The notes below the pieces were generated by a model. The model saw only the letters and a list, made by a program, of their open reading frames with translations. It was not told the DNA's origin and did not search any database. From Thiohalocapsa sp. PB-PSB1 (GTDB lineage: Bacteria; Pseudomonadota; Gammaproteobacteria; Chromatiales; Chromatiaceae): a DNA stretch of 64,000 nucleotides. Below, piece by piece: positions 1-10,482 of the stretch (its first letter is position 1; every line of letters begins with the position of its first letter). Both the position numbers and the translations under genes were made by a program. The stretch covers positions 6,138,001 through 6,202,000 of the forward strand of contig CP050890.1 in the NCBI GenBank assembly GCA_016745215.1, given 5' to 3'.

Positions 1-1
1 T

Positions 2-3000
2 CCGGGCGCTGGCGGCATCCTGCGCGGCCTGGTGGTTCAGGCCGATGGCGATCCCGCGCCCTTCGCCGAGGTGGCCGGCGGTCCGTCGCGCACCCTGGCG
101 AACGAGAACGGCGCCTTCACGCTGACCGATTTTCCGATCGGCCGCTACAACATCAGCGCGCGCGACGCGGAGCTGCCCACCTTCGGCAGCGAAACCGTCG
201 AGATCCTGTCCGGCGGCGACATCCAGGAGATCGAGATCCGCCTATTTCCACTCGGCACCATCACCGGCCGCGTGCTGGAGGCCAATGGCACGACCCCGGT
301 GAGCGGGGTGGAGGTGCTGCTGATCGGCCAGGGTGGGGTACTGGCGCGCCGCCAATCGGATCTGCTCGGACGCTTCACCTTCATCGATGCACCAGCCTAC
401 AGTCTGCGCAACCCCGAGCGATTCGCCGACTATACCGTCCGCGCCACGCAAGGCACCTCCGACGGCGGCGAGGCCCGCGTTGCGCTGCGCTTCGGCGGCG
501 AGGTTGCCAATGCCGATATCGTCTTCCGCGGTCGCGGCCCCATCCGCGGTCGCTTGGTGCAGGCGAACGGGACACCGGCGGCCGGCAATATCACTCTCAC
601 CGTGCCCCGAATTCGCATCGTCCCGGCGGGCGGTGACATTGCGGCGGGCGTGATTGCCGACCGCAACGAGCTGGCTACCAGCATCCTCGAGGGCTACGGC
701 AGCATCCTGGACGAATTCGATGTCGGCCTGCCGTCGCCGGCCGAGGAGTTCCTCGCATCCAATGAGATCCCGAGCGGCGGCACGGACTTCCCGATCTTCA
801 CATCGGAGAAGCGGGTGATCGAGGTAGGTCCAGATGCATCGGGGGCTGTCGATGGGCGCTTCGAGCTCCCAACGCAGCTCGCCGGGTCGGTCTCGGCGAC
901 GGTCGCACTGCCGTTTCTCGAGCCCGTCAGCGTGCGCGGCGAGCTACCCAAGACGACGCTGGATGCCGAGCGACTGCTCGATTTCGGCGACATCGTCTTG
1001 ACCTCGAGCGTCGGCGAGGTCAGCGGCACGGTGCTGATGCCCGATGGCGTGACGCCGGTGGGCGCTGACGTGCGCGTCACCCTGAAGCCCCAGGCAAGCG
1101 CCGAGATCGAGGTGCTGACGGATGCAGATGGAACCTTTGTCTTCCCCCTGGTGCCGACCGGCGCCTTCCGTCTCCTTTCAGATACCGGTGTGCCGGCGTT
1201 GGGCACCGGCGCTACGACCGGCTCTGAGATCATCACCAATGCCTTTGCGGACGCCGGTGGCGAGCGCCTGCTGAATGTGCGCCTGTTCGGCGAAGCCGAG
1301 GGCTTTCTGCCGCCGCATGGCGCGCTGGCGATGGATTTGCGGCTGCAAGGCGCCGGCAGTGTCCTGGTGCAGGTGGAGCGGGCCGACAGCACGCCGGTAC
1401 AGGGCGCTGTCGTGACACTGGACACCCTCTCCGACGCGGACCAGCCGCTGGACGCCGAGTTCGGCGATCTCGCCACCGATGCTGCGGGTCGGGTCGAGCT
1501 GCTGCCGGTGACCGAGGGCGACTTTCAGCTGTCTGCGACGTTCACCGGCGCGCGCGGGTTTGCGGCGGGGCGGATGCCGATTCAGCCGATGGATGGCCTG
1601 TCGCGGGAGGTCCGCGTCGTCCTCGGCAAGAGCATTGCCAGCGACGGCGAGGTCAGCGACGTCGAGCAGTTCGGGAGCATTCGTGGCACCCTGTTCGAGC
1701 CCGATAGAACGGCCTTCGGTGGCCAGGCCAAGATCACCGTCGAGGTGCGCTCGACGACGCTGACCACCACGACGCTCGCCGACGGCTCCTTCTCCCTGGA
1801 AGGCGTGCCGGCAGGCTTTATCACACTCGAAGCCCTGGACCGCAACAGTAACCGGTTCGCGCGAGCCGATGCAACCCTGATCGGCGGTGACGAGACGCTC
1901 TGCGATCTGACCCTGGGAACCACGGGCTCTGTGGCCGGCGCCGTGCTGCTGGCCGATGGCACAACGCGGGTGACTCAGGCATTGGTGACGCTGAGGCCGG
2001 ACGCAGGAGGCATCGTGCTGACCCAGGCCGATGCGCAAGGCCTGTTCAGTTTTACCGGCATCCCCGAGGGTCCGTTCACGCTGACCGCGATCGACCTCGA
2101 CCGCGACCTGCAAGGCACGGCTGCCAGCACCATCGCCGTCGGTGCCGAGGACGTGGAGCTGGATGTGCTGCTGAGCCCCGCCGGTGCCGTGGCCGGGGTC
2201 GTCTACGCCGCCGGCGTGGTGCTCGACGACGACGGCAATCCGATCGATGCCGACGGTGCACCATGGCCCGGCGCGCCGGTGGTTGCATTTGCCGAATTGC
2301 AGCTGATGCCGAGTGTTGGCACCGGTGCGGAACGTCGCGACGCGGTCGCAGATATCAACGGCGAGTTCCTGTTCGAGCACCTGCCGCTGGATCGCTACCA
2401 GCTGACCGCGCGGCAGCAAACCAACGCCGATGGACAGGTGCGCCAGGTACTGGTCACGAGCAACGGCGAGACGGCAGACGGCTCCATCGTGTTGCGCGGC
2501 CTGGGCGAGGTTCGCGGCAGGGTGCGCAATGCGACCGACGGCGGACCGGTCAGCTCGGCACGGGTAACCCTTGCATCACGCAGCCCGTTCGCGCGCGGCA
2601 CCTCCAGCCGTCTGACCGACGTGAACGGGGCTTTCGCCTTTATCGGACAGCCCCTCGGCAGCTTCAGCCTGACCGCCGTGACCACGATCGGCGCTCCGCA
2701 ACTGGGCGCAGCAGCCGATGGGACGCTCACCGCCGACGGCCAGATTCTGGTGTTCGAGGACGGCGACGCCGATCCCGAGCACAACGCGCTGCGCCTGGAA
2801 GACGTCGGCGGCGTCGTCGGGCGTATCCTGCTCGACGGCAACCCGCTGCTGGCTGCCATTGTGACCCTCAGGCGCCCTGGGACCGACCTGGTCGCGCTGA
2901 CCGAGATGGACGGGATCTTTACCTTCGAAGGGCTGCCGCTGGGCAATTACAGCGGCGAGGCGGAAGACCCGTTCACCGGGGCACGTAATCGCTTCGCTGT

Positions 3001-6000
3001 CGCCATCACGGCAAACAATCAGCAGATCGACCTGGGCGATTTGATCCTGGACGCGGCACCACCCGAAGTCGTGGCGACTGACCCGCGGGTCGGATCATCG
3101 AGCCTTCAGCTCGACGGACCGGTGGCAGTGACCTTCTCCGAGGCCATGCATCCCGCCAGCATTACCGAGTCATCATTCGAGGTACGCGTCGCGGGCGTCG
3201 CCGTGGCGGGCGAGCGCACGCTGAGCGCGGACGGTTTGACGGCACGCTTCGAGCCGGATGACTCCTTTCCGGATCTGACCCGGGTACGGGTGGATGTACT
3301 GGCGGACGTGCTCGATTTCGACCAGAGCGTGCGTGTACAGGGCGTGGCCGACGCCAACGGCAATGCCCTGGCTCGAACCTTTTCCTACGCGCTGACGACT
3401 CGTGATGCAACCCCGCCTGCCATCGTTGACCTCCAGCCGGCGTCCGGTGCCACGGATGTGCCCCTCGACGCCATCGTCCGGGTCGAGTTCTCCGAGCCTC
3501 TGGACCCGGACTCTCTGGCCGGGGCGACCCTGCGGGAGGACAACGGGACGACGATCCCGGGCACCACCGACCTGATCCTGAGCGACCGGGTTCTGGTGTT
3601 CACGCCTGCGCGGCTGCAGCCGGATCGCGCCTACGAGTTCGAAATTCCGGGGCCAATCACGGACCTGGCTGGCAACCCGCTGGCCGGCGGGTCCCTGTTG
3701 TTGCCGTTCCATTCCCTCGACACCTTGGGACCGACACTCCAGGCAATCGGCGTTCAGGCCGGCAGCCCGAGGGTCCGCGGTCAGGCTCTGTACATCGAGG
3801 TCATACCGACGGCCTCGGATGATATCCAGGCCATCGACCTGTTCGTCGAAGGCTCCCTTGCCGCAACCCTGTCCGCACCGCCTTTTGTGTTCGAACAGAT
3901 GTTTGCCGATACCGGCACCTTCAGTATCGCGGCGGTCGCCGTCGATGCATCAGGCAATCGCGGTGACCAGATGACCTTCGACTTGCAGGTGGAGCCGGAC
4001 CAACCGCCGTCCATTCAGCTCGATCCGCCGACCATGACCGCGGTCAGCCCCGGTGATGAAATCAGCGTGACGGCCCACTACTCGGATGATGTCGCGGTAA
4101 CGACCATCAGCGTCGGCGTCGCGGAAATCCCCGGCTCGACTCGGTCCATCGACCTGGCTTCGCCAACCGCTTCAGGCCATCGAGAGCTCACCTTCGTGCT
4201 ACCCCTGGGGCTCGCCGGCGGCACCGTCCTCAGCGTGCAGGCCGCCGCGCGCGATACGGCACGCCAGTCGACCGCGGCGGCCCCCTTCGACCTTGTCGTC
4301 GAGGACCTGCTGGGGCCGTCCGTGGTCGTGACTTCGCCAGCTCCGGGTGCGCGCGTTGGCCCAGCCGAGCGCATCGACGTGATGGTCCAGGCGAGTGACC
4401 CGAGCGGAGTTGCAGAGATTGCGTACAGGGTCAAACAGGGGGCATCGGTGCTGGTCCCGCGCACCGAGTCGAATGTACCGAATCAGGGCACGGCGCTCGC
4501 ATCCTTCTCATTCGCGAGTCCAGATCCCTTCGATGGGTCATTGACCCTGATGGTCGAGGCAACGGACGCGCAGGACAACCTGACATTCGCGACCCCGGTC
4601 GTTATCCATGCGCGCGATGTCAGGCCGCCGCAGGTGCAGCGTGTAACGCCAGCGGACGCTACCACCGACGTTTCCATCGCCGTCCGGCCGGAGGTTCTCT
4701 TCACGGAAGCCATGGCGGAGTCGACGCTGAGCGGCATTCGGCTGCTGCGCGATGGCGTGCAGGTGGCGGGCAGCGTGGAATCGACCACGAACGCCCGCGG
4801 CGCGCGCATCGTGCCGGAGAACGCATTGCCGTTGGACGCGAACTTTGTCCTGACGCTGCCACCAACCCTGACCGACACTGCCGGCAATGGCCTCGCCGAT
4901 GCGGCCGGCAATCCCCTGACGGCACCCCTGAACTACGGCTTCCGCACCGCAGGCTTCGGTATCAGCACGCCGGCCGATGGCGAGCAGGTCGTCGAGGGCA
5001 GCAGGCTGTCGATCGAGGCCCGCGCCGGCAGCGGTCTAGCCGCGGCTGCCGTGGTGATCGAGGTCAACGGCGACACCCTTGCAACCTTGACCGCGGCACC
5101 CTATACGGCGGACTATTCGGTGCCGGATGCCTCCCGGATCACCTCGCTGACCATTTCGGCAACGGCGCTGGATGCCGAGGGGGCGGTGCTTGCGAATGAC
5201 AGCGTCCAGGTGGAAGTCGTCGCAGGCATTCGGTTCGCGCCAACTACGCTCGGGCTCGCGCCAGGGGCGTCGGCAAGCCCTAGCCTGTTCTTGTCGAGCC
5301 CGCGGGCCGAGGCGATCGACATCGACCTGTTCGCCGCCGAGCCCGAGGTCGTGACACTGCCGGCCGCGCGCCGCTTCGAGCCCGGAGAGACGCTGCTGGA
5401 GATCCCGATCACAGCAGGCCAGCTGGCCCTCGGCGAGCGAGCCCGCAACACGGTTGTCCATGCCCGCTCGAGCGCCGGCGATGCCGCCATGACGATCAGT
5501 ATCAGCCGGCCGCTCAGCGGCCGGGACATCAATCTGACCGCAGCTCCCGTCGGGCTGGACCTGCGCTTGTCGCCGTCCTTGGGCAGTGTCGGTCTCTTGA
5601 CCGGCGAGACCCGCGAGCTGGAGCTCGTGTTGCCAGAACCCGTCACATCGGCGACCACGCCGATCCTGACTTGGACCCGGCCCGATGATATCCTCAGCGT
5701 CGCCCTGCCAACGTCTCTCGCCGCTGGCGCGCGGAATCTGCCGCTCACCTTGACGGCGCAGTCGGTCGGCGAGGCCGAGATCGGGCTTCGCATCGGCACG
5801 CAGTCCTACCGCCTGAGCGTCCGCGTCGGGTCGGATGCCGGCAACAGTCTCGGTCCTGTCATCGCACCACCGGTGGGTGCCATGGTCCGGGCCGCGCCTT
5901 CTCTGGGGCGGATCAGTCTGCCGAGTGGCGCCAATACCAGGCTTGCACTGCCGCTGCTCGAGTCTCCGGCTGCGGCGCCGATCGAGGTGACCGTTCGCAG

Positions 6001-6541
6001 CTCGGATGACGCCGTCGTCACAGTGCCGGAGACGCTCATGATCCCGTCCGGCAGTGTCACCCTGAGCCTGCCCGTCACCACGGTCGGTCCCGGCTCCGCG
6101 GAAGTCACCTTGACAGCAGGCACTCTCGTGCGTGGACTGACCATAGAGGTCGATGGCAGTGGCCCGATTCCGGCCATCGTCGCGCCGCCGGTCATGATTC
6201 AGGTCCAGGCGCGCCCATCGGCCGGGCGCATCCTGCTGCCTTCTGGTATCGAGCGCAGCGTCAATCTACCGTTCCTGCCGGAACCCGCGACCGAGACCGT
6301 CCAGGTACAGGTCGAAAGTCTCGATCCGGCCATCGTCAGCGCCCCGGCCTCGGTCCAAATCCCGGCCGACAGCAGGCTGCTGACCCTGCCACTGAGCACG
6401 GCCAATGTCGATGCCGCCACGCGGCTGATTCTCAGCGGTGGCGGTATCCAGCGGGTGCTGGATATTGCCGTCGGCCAGGTGCCGTTGAATGAGGTTCCGC
6501 CGACATTGGCGCCAGCCGTGGGGATTCGGATATTGCCCTGA
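2..6541 (+). CDS. Giant extracellular multidomain protein (carboxypeptidase-regulatory-like and Ig-like repeats), 5' partial
   Basis: The frame is open from the first bases of the window, so the true start lies outside; 2179 residues are visible. About ten repeats of the carboxypeptidase-regulatory/CNA-B-like fold occupy bases 2-3050, each recognisable by a G-x-V-x-G-R-V-x-x-A-D/N-G motif followed by a T-D-x-x-G-x-F-x-F turn. Three SbsA-type Big_5 Ig-like domains follow (about 3056-3400, 3412-3710, 4620-4950; hallmark V-x-F-S-E-x-M/L), interleaved with Ig-like segments. Three ~107-residue repeats close the protein near bases 5571, 5893 and 6213, each containing P-S-x-G-x-I-x-L-P-S-G. No catalytic motif or membrane anchor is visible. 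By family this is a secreted or surface-attached adhesin or matrix protein; export is inferred because the N-terminus is missing. The stop overlaps the long open frame that contains the next gene. Confidence 0.88.
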   Translation, partial: PGAGGILRGLVVQADGDPAPFAEVAGGPSRTLANENGAFTLTDFPIGRYNISARDAELPTFGSETVEILSGGDIQEIEIRLFPLGTITGRVLEANGTTPVSGVEVLLIGQGGVLARRQSDLLGRFTFIDAPAYSLRNPERFADYTVRATQGTSDGGEARVALRFGGEVANADIVFRGRGPIRGRLVQANGTPAAGNITLTVPRIRIVPAGGDIAAGVIADRNELATSILEGYGSILDEFDVGLPSPAEEFLASNEIPSGGTDFPIFTSEKRVIEVGPDASGAVDGRFELPTQLAGSVSATVALPFLEPVSVRGELPKTTLDAERLLDFGDIVLTSSVGEVSGTVLMPDGVTPVGADVRVTLKPQASAEIEVLTDADGTFVFPLVPTGAFRLLSDTGVPALGTGATTGSEIITNAFADAGGERLLNVRLFGEAEGFLPPHGALAMDLRLQGAGSVLVQVERADSTPVQGAVVTLDTLSDADQPLDAEFGDLATDAAGRVELLPVTEGDFQLSATFTGARGFAAGRMPIQPMDGLSREVRVVLGKSIASDGEVSDVEQFGSIRGTLFEPDRTAFGGQAKITVEVRSTTLTTTTLADGSFSLEGVPAGFITLEALDRNSNRFARADATLIGGDETLCDLTLGTTGSVAGAVLLADGTTRVTQALVTLRPDAGGIVLTQADAQGLFSFTGIPEGPFTLTAIDLDRDLQGTAASTIAVGAEDVELDVLLSPAGAVAGVVYAAGVVLDDDGNPIDADGAPWPGAPVVAFAELQLMPSVGTGAERRDAVADINGEFLFEHLPLDRYQLTARQQTNADGQVRQVLVTSNGETADGSIVLRGLGEVRGRVRNATDGGPVSSARVTLASRSPFARGTSSRLTDVNGAFAFIGQPLGSFSLTAVTTIGAPQLGAAADGTLTADGQILVFEDGDADPEHNALRLEDVGGVVGRILLDGNPLLAAIVTLRRPGTDLVALTEMDGIFTFEGLPLGNYSGEAEDPFTGARNRFAVAITANNQQIDLGDLILDAAPPEVVATDPRVGSSSLQLDGPVAVTFSEAMHPASITESSFEVRVAGVAVAGERTLSADGLTARFEPDDSFPDLTRVRVDVLADVLDFDQSVRVQGVADANGNALARTFSYALTTRDATPPAIVDLQPASGATDVPLDAIVRVEFSEPLDPDSLAGATLREDNGTTIPGTTDLILSDRVLVFTPARLQPDRAYEFEIPGPITDLAGNPLAGGSLLLPFHSLDTLGPTLQAIGVQAGSPRVRGQALYIEVIPTASDDIQAIDLFVEGSLAATLSAPPFVFEQMFADTGTFSIAAVAVDASGNRGDQMTFDLQVEPDQPPSIQLDPPTMTAVSPGDEISVTAHYSDDVAVTTISVGVAEIPGSTRSIDLASPTASGHRELTFVLPLGLAGGTVLSVQAAARDTARQSTAAAPFDLVVEDLLGPSVVVTSPAPGARVGPAERIDVMVQASDPSGVAEIAYRVKQGASVLVPRTESNVPNQGTALASFSFASPDPFDGSLTLMVEATDAQDNLTFATPVVIHARDVRPPQVQRVTPADATTDVSIAVRPEVLFTEAMAESTLSGIRLLRDGVQVAGSVESTTNARGARIVPENALPLDANFVLTLPPTLTDTAGNGLADAAGNPLTAPLNYGFRTAGFGISTPADGEQVVEGSRLSIEARAGSGLAAAAVVIEVNGDTLATLTAAPYTADYSVPDASRITSLTISATALDAEGAVLANDSVQVEVVAGIRFAPTTLGLAPGASASPSLFLSSPRAEAIDIDLFAAEPEVVTLPAARRFEPGETLLEIPITAGQLALGERARNTVVHARSSAGDAAMTISISRPLSGRDINLTAAPVGLDLRLSPSLGSVGLLTGETRELELVLPEPVTSATTPILTWTRPDDILSVALPTSLAAGARNLPLTLTAQSVGEAEIGLRIGTQSYRLSVRVGSDAGNSLGPVIAPPVGAMVRAAPSLGRISLPSGANTRLALPLLESPAAAPIEVTVRSSDDAVVTVPETLMIPSGSVTLSLPVTTVGPGSAEVTLTAGTLVRGLTIEVDGSGPIPAIVAPPVMIQVQARPSAGRILLPSGIERSVNLPFLPEPATETVQVQVESLDPAIVSAPASVQIPADSRLLTLPLSTANVDAATRLILSGGGIQRVLDIAVGQVPLNEVPPTLAPAVGIRILP

Positions 6542-6699
6542 TGTTTCCAGTGTCGAGTGCCGCGTGCGAAAACTCCGCCTGGGGCGGAACAGCCAAGCGC
6601 ATCCGCCATTCGGCTCTTCCAGTCCGCTGCCGGCGTCGCAATTGCAGCGCCGCAGCGATAACCGCAATGAACGCAGCCCGTTCATCCGGAGTCAGCAAC

Positions 6700-8064
6700 A
6701 TGAATCATCCAATGCACTTGTTACGCCAGGGAATGCTGGCCAGCCCGTCTATGCCGCAGACCAATTGCAATCCAGTGATGCGTTTCAGCTGCATCATCGG
6801 AACTGTCGTCATGCTGGTCCTGGCGGTACCGGCAGGCGCCGATATTTGCGGCTGCGAGACGAGCCCGTCCCTCGGCGCCTTCGACAGCGGCGATCCGGCC
6901 ACCTATCCGCCCAGCACGGAGATCAGCGATCATGTTCTGTCCATCCCGCTGTCGGCGGACGGCGTACTGGTCTTCGACAGCTTTACCGTGGACGATGGAC
7001 CCGGCACCCATACGAGCGCCGTCGTTCGCTTCATCCGCAATGCCGCGAACAGCCCGGTACAACTGCGCATCAAGGGTGATCTCTTCATTGGTAGCGGCAG
7101 CAGTATCAACGTCAGCGGCGATGCGGCGATCCGCCGCGACAACAACATCAATGGCATCGGCGGACTCGGCGGGCCGGGCGGTTTCCGCGGTGGCGATGGC
7201 GCCTACCAATTGGTCAATTTCGCTGCCGATGGTGCCACCGGACTCGGCCCCGGCGGCGGCCTCGGGGCCACTGTAGTACCGGAGGCCGAGGCCGAACCCG
7301 CCTCGTTCGTCGGCACCCCGGAATTGCTGCCGCTGGTGGGCGGTGCCGGCGGCGGTGGCGGTCGATCGACAACCAACGAGCTCGGCTGCGCCGGCGGCGG
7401 TGGTGGCGGTGGCGGTGGTGCGATCTTCATTGCCGTTAACGGCGATGCCATCATCGACGGCGAGATCGTCGCCGATGGGGGCGACGGCAACAGCTACTGG
7501 ACTTTTAGATGCTCGTCCAGCGGCAGTCATGGCAGCGGCGGAGCCATCCGCATCGCCGCCGAGGGCCTTGGCGGCGGCGGCAAACTGTATGCCCGTGGCG
7601 ACAGCAGCAGCAATAACGACGGCGGCATCCGTCTCGAGGCCTACAGCAACAGCCTATCCGACGATGCAACGGACCCGGTCGCGTCCAGGGCTCAGGCGCC
7701 GGGACCACTGCTGGGACCGCTCTCGGCCTCGGTGGCCATCACCACCGTCAATGGCGAGATGCTGTCGCGGGAATCCGGCGAGCCCTTGGCCACGCTGCCC
7801 CAGGGCGGCTATGGCCTGATCGACGTGGTACTGTCCGCCCCGGGCGCCGTGGACCTGGAGTTGCTCAGCAGCGGCGTCCCAATCAACACGGAGATCGCCG
7901 TCAGCCTCAAGGCCAGCCCCAACGGCCGCTCGGAGCTTCTGACTGCCCTCATCGATCCGGGTAACTGCAATGCCGACGGCGATTGCACAATCGCCGTTAG
8001 CGTTCCGGACGTCGTCGCCGGGCGATATGTCATCGAGGCCCAGGCGACGTTTCAGACGCCCTGA
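6700..8064 (+). CDS. Exported glycine-rich protein of unknown function
   Basis: Function not recognised. The start at 6700 has GGAG eight bases upstream; the frame is open back to 6541 and a shorter start exists at 6778. From the internal Met at 6778 a typical signal sequence is seen (hydrophobic stretch CIIGTVVMLVLAVPAGA, then a probable cleavage before DICGC). The middle is extremely glycine-rich (GGLGGPGGFRGGDG; a run of eight glycines near base 7400) and then turns into beta-type sequence ending in a C-terminal domain with two Cys. Such glycine-rich exported proteins are often surface or matrix proteins. It lies directly behind the giant repeat protein and before another exported protein, so the three may form one surface-associated operon. 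Choice of start is uncertain. Confidence 0.75.
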   Translation: MNHPMHLLRQGMLASPSMPQTNCNPVMRFSCIIGTVVMLVLAVPAGADICGCETSPSLGAFDSGDPATYPPSTEISDHVLSIPLSADGVLVFDSFTVDDGPGTHTSAVVRFIRNAANSPVQLRIKGDLFIGSGSSINVSGDAAIRRDNNINGIGGLGGPGGFRGGDGAYQLVNFAADGATGLGPGGGLGATVVPEAEAEPASFVGTPELLPLVGGAGGGGGRSTTNELGCAGGGGGGGGGAIFIAVNGDAIIDGEIVADGGDGNSYWTFRCSSSGSHGSGGAIRIAAEGLGGGGKLYARGDSSSNNDGGIRLEAYSNSLSDDATDPVASRAQAPGPLLGPLSASVAITTVNGEMLSRESGEPLATLPQGGYGLIDVVLSAPGAVDLELLSSGVPINTEIAVSLKASPNGRSELLTALIDPGNCNADGDCTIAVSVPDVVAGRYVIEAQATFQTP

Positions 8065-8127
8065 CGTTCTGAGCCGCCCGGCGCATCCACTTTACTCACT
8101 GAAGCCCATCGGTTGGTCATCGAGAAA

Positions 8128-8820
8128 ATGGCAATCTATCCTCTGTTCGGCGGAGCCTTGCCCGCCAAATTACTGTGCGTGGCGCTTGTTTCGCTCTGCA
8201 TTGCCATGGCGGTGCCAGACCTGAAGGCGGCAGAGATCGCCTTCCAGGTCTCCAAGGATGCAACACAGCTGCAAGGACTGATCGTCCCGGATAGCCAAAG
8301 CCTCGGTGGCGGTTACCTTGGCTTCGACTTTTGGGATGAGTTCTCCCACGGCGATATTTTCGGGCCGCTCTACGACGCGCGCCCCAACAGCATCACCGGG
8401 ATTGAGCTTGCCTACTTCGACTATGCGCCATTGGAAGCGGGACATACACTCGCGCCACTCGACGTCGATCTGGCCTTTCAGAACAAGTCGACCAGCACGA
8501 CCGTGCTCAACCTGTTGGACGCCAGTGGTGCGGCGACCGGGGTGCTGGACCTGTGGAATTCCAGCATTGGCCCGGATCTCAGGGCGATGCTGGAGGACTA
8601 TCGCTTCGACCCCGCGTTGGGTGCGGCCGAAGACCCGGTCATCATGAGAATCTCATCCGAGGATTCCGGCTTCGCCGATGTCAGTGGCGCCGCGAGTTAC
8701 AGCATCAGGATTACCGTTGCAGATGCTGCCGATATCCCCGATCCGCCGGTAATCGCTCTCCTCGGCGCCGGTGCCAGCATTTGGTGGCTCCTATGGCCTT
8801 GGTTCAGGCACCGTCATTGA
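8128..8820 (+). CDS. Exported protein with PEP-CTERM-like C-terminal sorting signal
   Basis: 230 residues from the ATG at 8128 (a TTG at 8113 is a weaker alternative). An N-terminal signal peptide ends near PDLKAA. The body is a beta-type domain without recognisable catalytic motifs. The last 27 residues resemble the PEP-CTERM tripartite tail: a Pro-rich motif (PDPP in place of the usual PEP), a hydrophobic helix (VIALLGAGASIWWLLW) and a basic end (RHRH). In PEP-CTERM systems an exosortase (EpsH/XrtA) processes this tail and the protein is linked to exopolysaccharide; no exosortase is seen here. The gene is the last of the three surface-protein genes at the left edge. The tail assignment is inference because the PEP triplet is not canonical. 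Confidence 0.7.
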   Translation: MAIYPLFGGALPAKLLCVALVSLCIAMAVPDLKAAEIAFQVSKDATQLQGLIVPDSQSLGGGYLGFDFWDEFSHGDIFGPLYDARPNSITGIELAYFDYAPLEAGHTLAPLDVDLAFQNKSTSTTVLNLLDASGAATGVLDLWNSSIGPDLRAMLEDYRFDPALGAAEDPVIMRISSEDSGFADVSGAASYSIRITVADAADIPDPPVIALLGAGASIWWLLWPWFRHRH

Positions 8821-9476
8821 CTCGCGGCAGCGTGCTCACCACCCAAGGATTTCTCCCTGCGTTTTGACGGTCCCTGGATCGAGATCAAGGAAAAACAGCG
8901 GAAAAATAGGGGGAGCCCCTGGGGTATCCCAGGAAAATTCCTTTTTTATCAGTCGCTAAGAGATGCATTCTATAATGGAGAAACGACCAAACCTGCACTA
9001 CGCGGAGTATATTCCATGCATGCCCCATGGATTTTGAACCACTGCATCGCTCCGATACCTGGCTTACCTCATCCATGGTACGCGCGAAACAGGACGACTC
9101 GATGCGGTCGCCGCTGCGGGTCGCGATCCTATTCTGGTTGATCGGCACTGCCGCGCAGCGCTGTGGTCTGCATGAACGAATGCGCCGCGGCAGCCGCAAG
9201 CGCCACGCCTACTCGCGGATAGTCCTTGCCCGACTACTGCTCGGGTGGGAAAACCGTAAAACGATAATGGCGGTGTTGGGCGACGCCATCGGCCCGCTGG
9301 ATCGATGGCTTGCGAGTGATCGCGATGCGCTGCTCACCGGATGACCGCCCAGGATGAAATGCGTGGGGATACCTCAGGGTCTGTCCGCGTTTTACTGCTG
9401 TTTTACTGCAATCGCCATGTCATGGTTGGCGGAGAATTTGGCGGTCTTGACGGGGCAAGTGGTTTACGGGCTTCAC
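8821..9476. other. Intergenic stretch without convincing gene
   Basis: About 650 bases between the surface-protein cluster and the glgC remnant. A short open frame (9102-9344, +, 80 residues, basic, no recognised family) has no good ribosome binding site and is not called. The sequence around 8890-9000 is AT-rich compared with its surroundings. No RNA gene or strong repeat was recognised. Confidence 0.5.
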
Positions 9477-10266
9477 TCAGATCGTGATCGTTGAAATGGG
9501 CATTGGCGTCCGACTCCCCTCGATAACGACGATGCCGCTTTCGGTCACATGGTAGTGCTTCCGATCTTCCTCGTGATCGTAGCCGATGACCGAACCCTCT
9601 GGAATGCGGACGTTCTTTTGCAAAATACAGCGGCGTAGCTTCGCATTGCGCCCAATATCGCAGTTATCGAAGATGACGCAGCCCTCGATCTGGCAGCCGG
9701 TATGAACGAAGACGTGCCGGCCGAGAACGGAGTCCTTGACCAGACCTCCAGAGATAATGCAGCCCCCGGAGACAACCGAGTCGATCGCTTGTCCGCGCCG
9801 CTCCTCTTCGTCGAACGCAAACTTGGCCGGCGGATCGGGATAGCTCGCGGTACGCAGTGGCCACTCGCGGTTGAACAAATTGAGTTCGGGTGAGATGGCG
9901 CGGATATCCATATTGGCGTCATAAAAGGCGTCGAGGGTGCCGACATCGCGCCAGTAAGGCACCTTGTCAGGTTCCTCGCCGGGGATTTGATTCGTGTTGA
10001 AATTGTAGGCAAACATCTTGGCCTGACCAATCGCCTTGGGCAAGATGTCTTTGCCGAAATCATGGGAACTCGCGGAGTTCTCCTGGTCATCCTCGATCAT
10101 CTTCAAGAGCATCTCGGTGCTGAAGACATAGTTGCCCATGGAGGCATAGACACGGCTCGAATCCCCAGGCATGGTGGGGGCATCCGCCCTCTTCTCGTGG
10201 AACCCAAGGATACGCCCGCTGGCGGCCGCCTCGATGACGCCGAAGTCTTTGGCGAACTTCTTATTA
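9477..10266 (-). pseudogene. glgC: Glucose-1-phosphate adenylyltransferase, C-terminal fragment (5' half lost)
   Basis: GlgC makes ADP-glucose for glycogen synthesis. The C-terminal ~260 residues are well preserved: end of the nucleotidyltransferase domain (GFHEK, VYASMGNYVFS, the conserved VPYWRDVGTLDAFYDANM) and the whole left-handed beta-helix domain with hexapeptide turns. The N-terminal ~170 residues expected for this ~420-residue family, including the G-x-G-x-R-L nucleotide loop, are absent. At the codons for KKFAKDFG the gene runs into the repeat array of a REP-type transposable element. The open frame continues through the array and would add a nonsense stretch with repeated GVLLTYLKM, so a naive annotation gives a misleading 298-residue protein. 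The enzyme cannot be active from this locus; the missing half is not in the window. Confidence 0.9.
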
Positions 10267-10408
10267 AAAGGAGATAAGTTAAAAGGATAAGTTAAAAGGA
10301 CACCCATTTTGAGATAAGTTAAAAGGAAAGTTAAAAGGACACCCATTTTGAGATAAGTTAAAAGGACACCCATTTTGAAGTTAAATGAAGTTAAAAAATG
10401 AAGTTAAA
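10267..10408. repeat. Short amplified repeat array left of REP-type element copy 1
   Basis: Irregular tandem units made of AAGTTAAA plus the element-end core AGGACACCCATTT, some followed by TGAGATA. At least four full or partial cores occur in about 140 bases. The array joins the broken glgC gene directly to the terminus of the transposase element. The AGTTAAA part is unlike the element and is presumably host or flank DNA that was copied together with the terminus. Confidence 0.85.
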
Positions 10409-10482
10409 AGGACACCCATTTAGCTTGCTCATATAGCTCGACTCTCCCAGGAAGGTAAGACTCCTTTTCCTCCGTACTTGCT

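Noticed and set aside
9027..9344. 105-residue frame near the glgC remnant
   Set aside because: Basic, low-information sequence without recognised family or good start; kept only as a remark in the intergenic entry.
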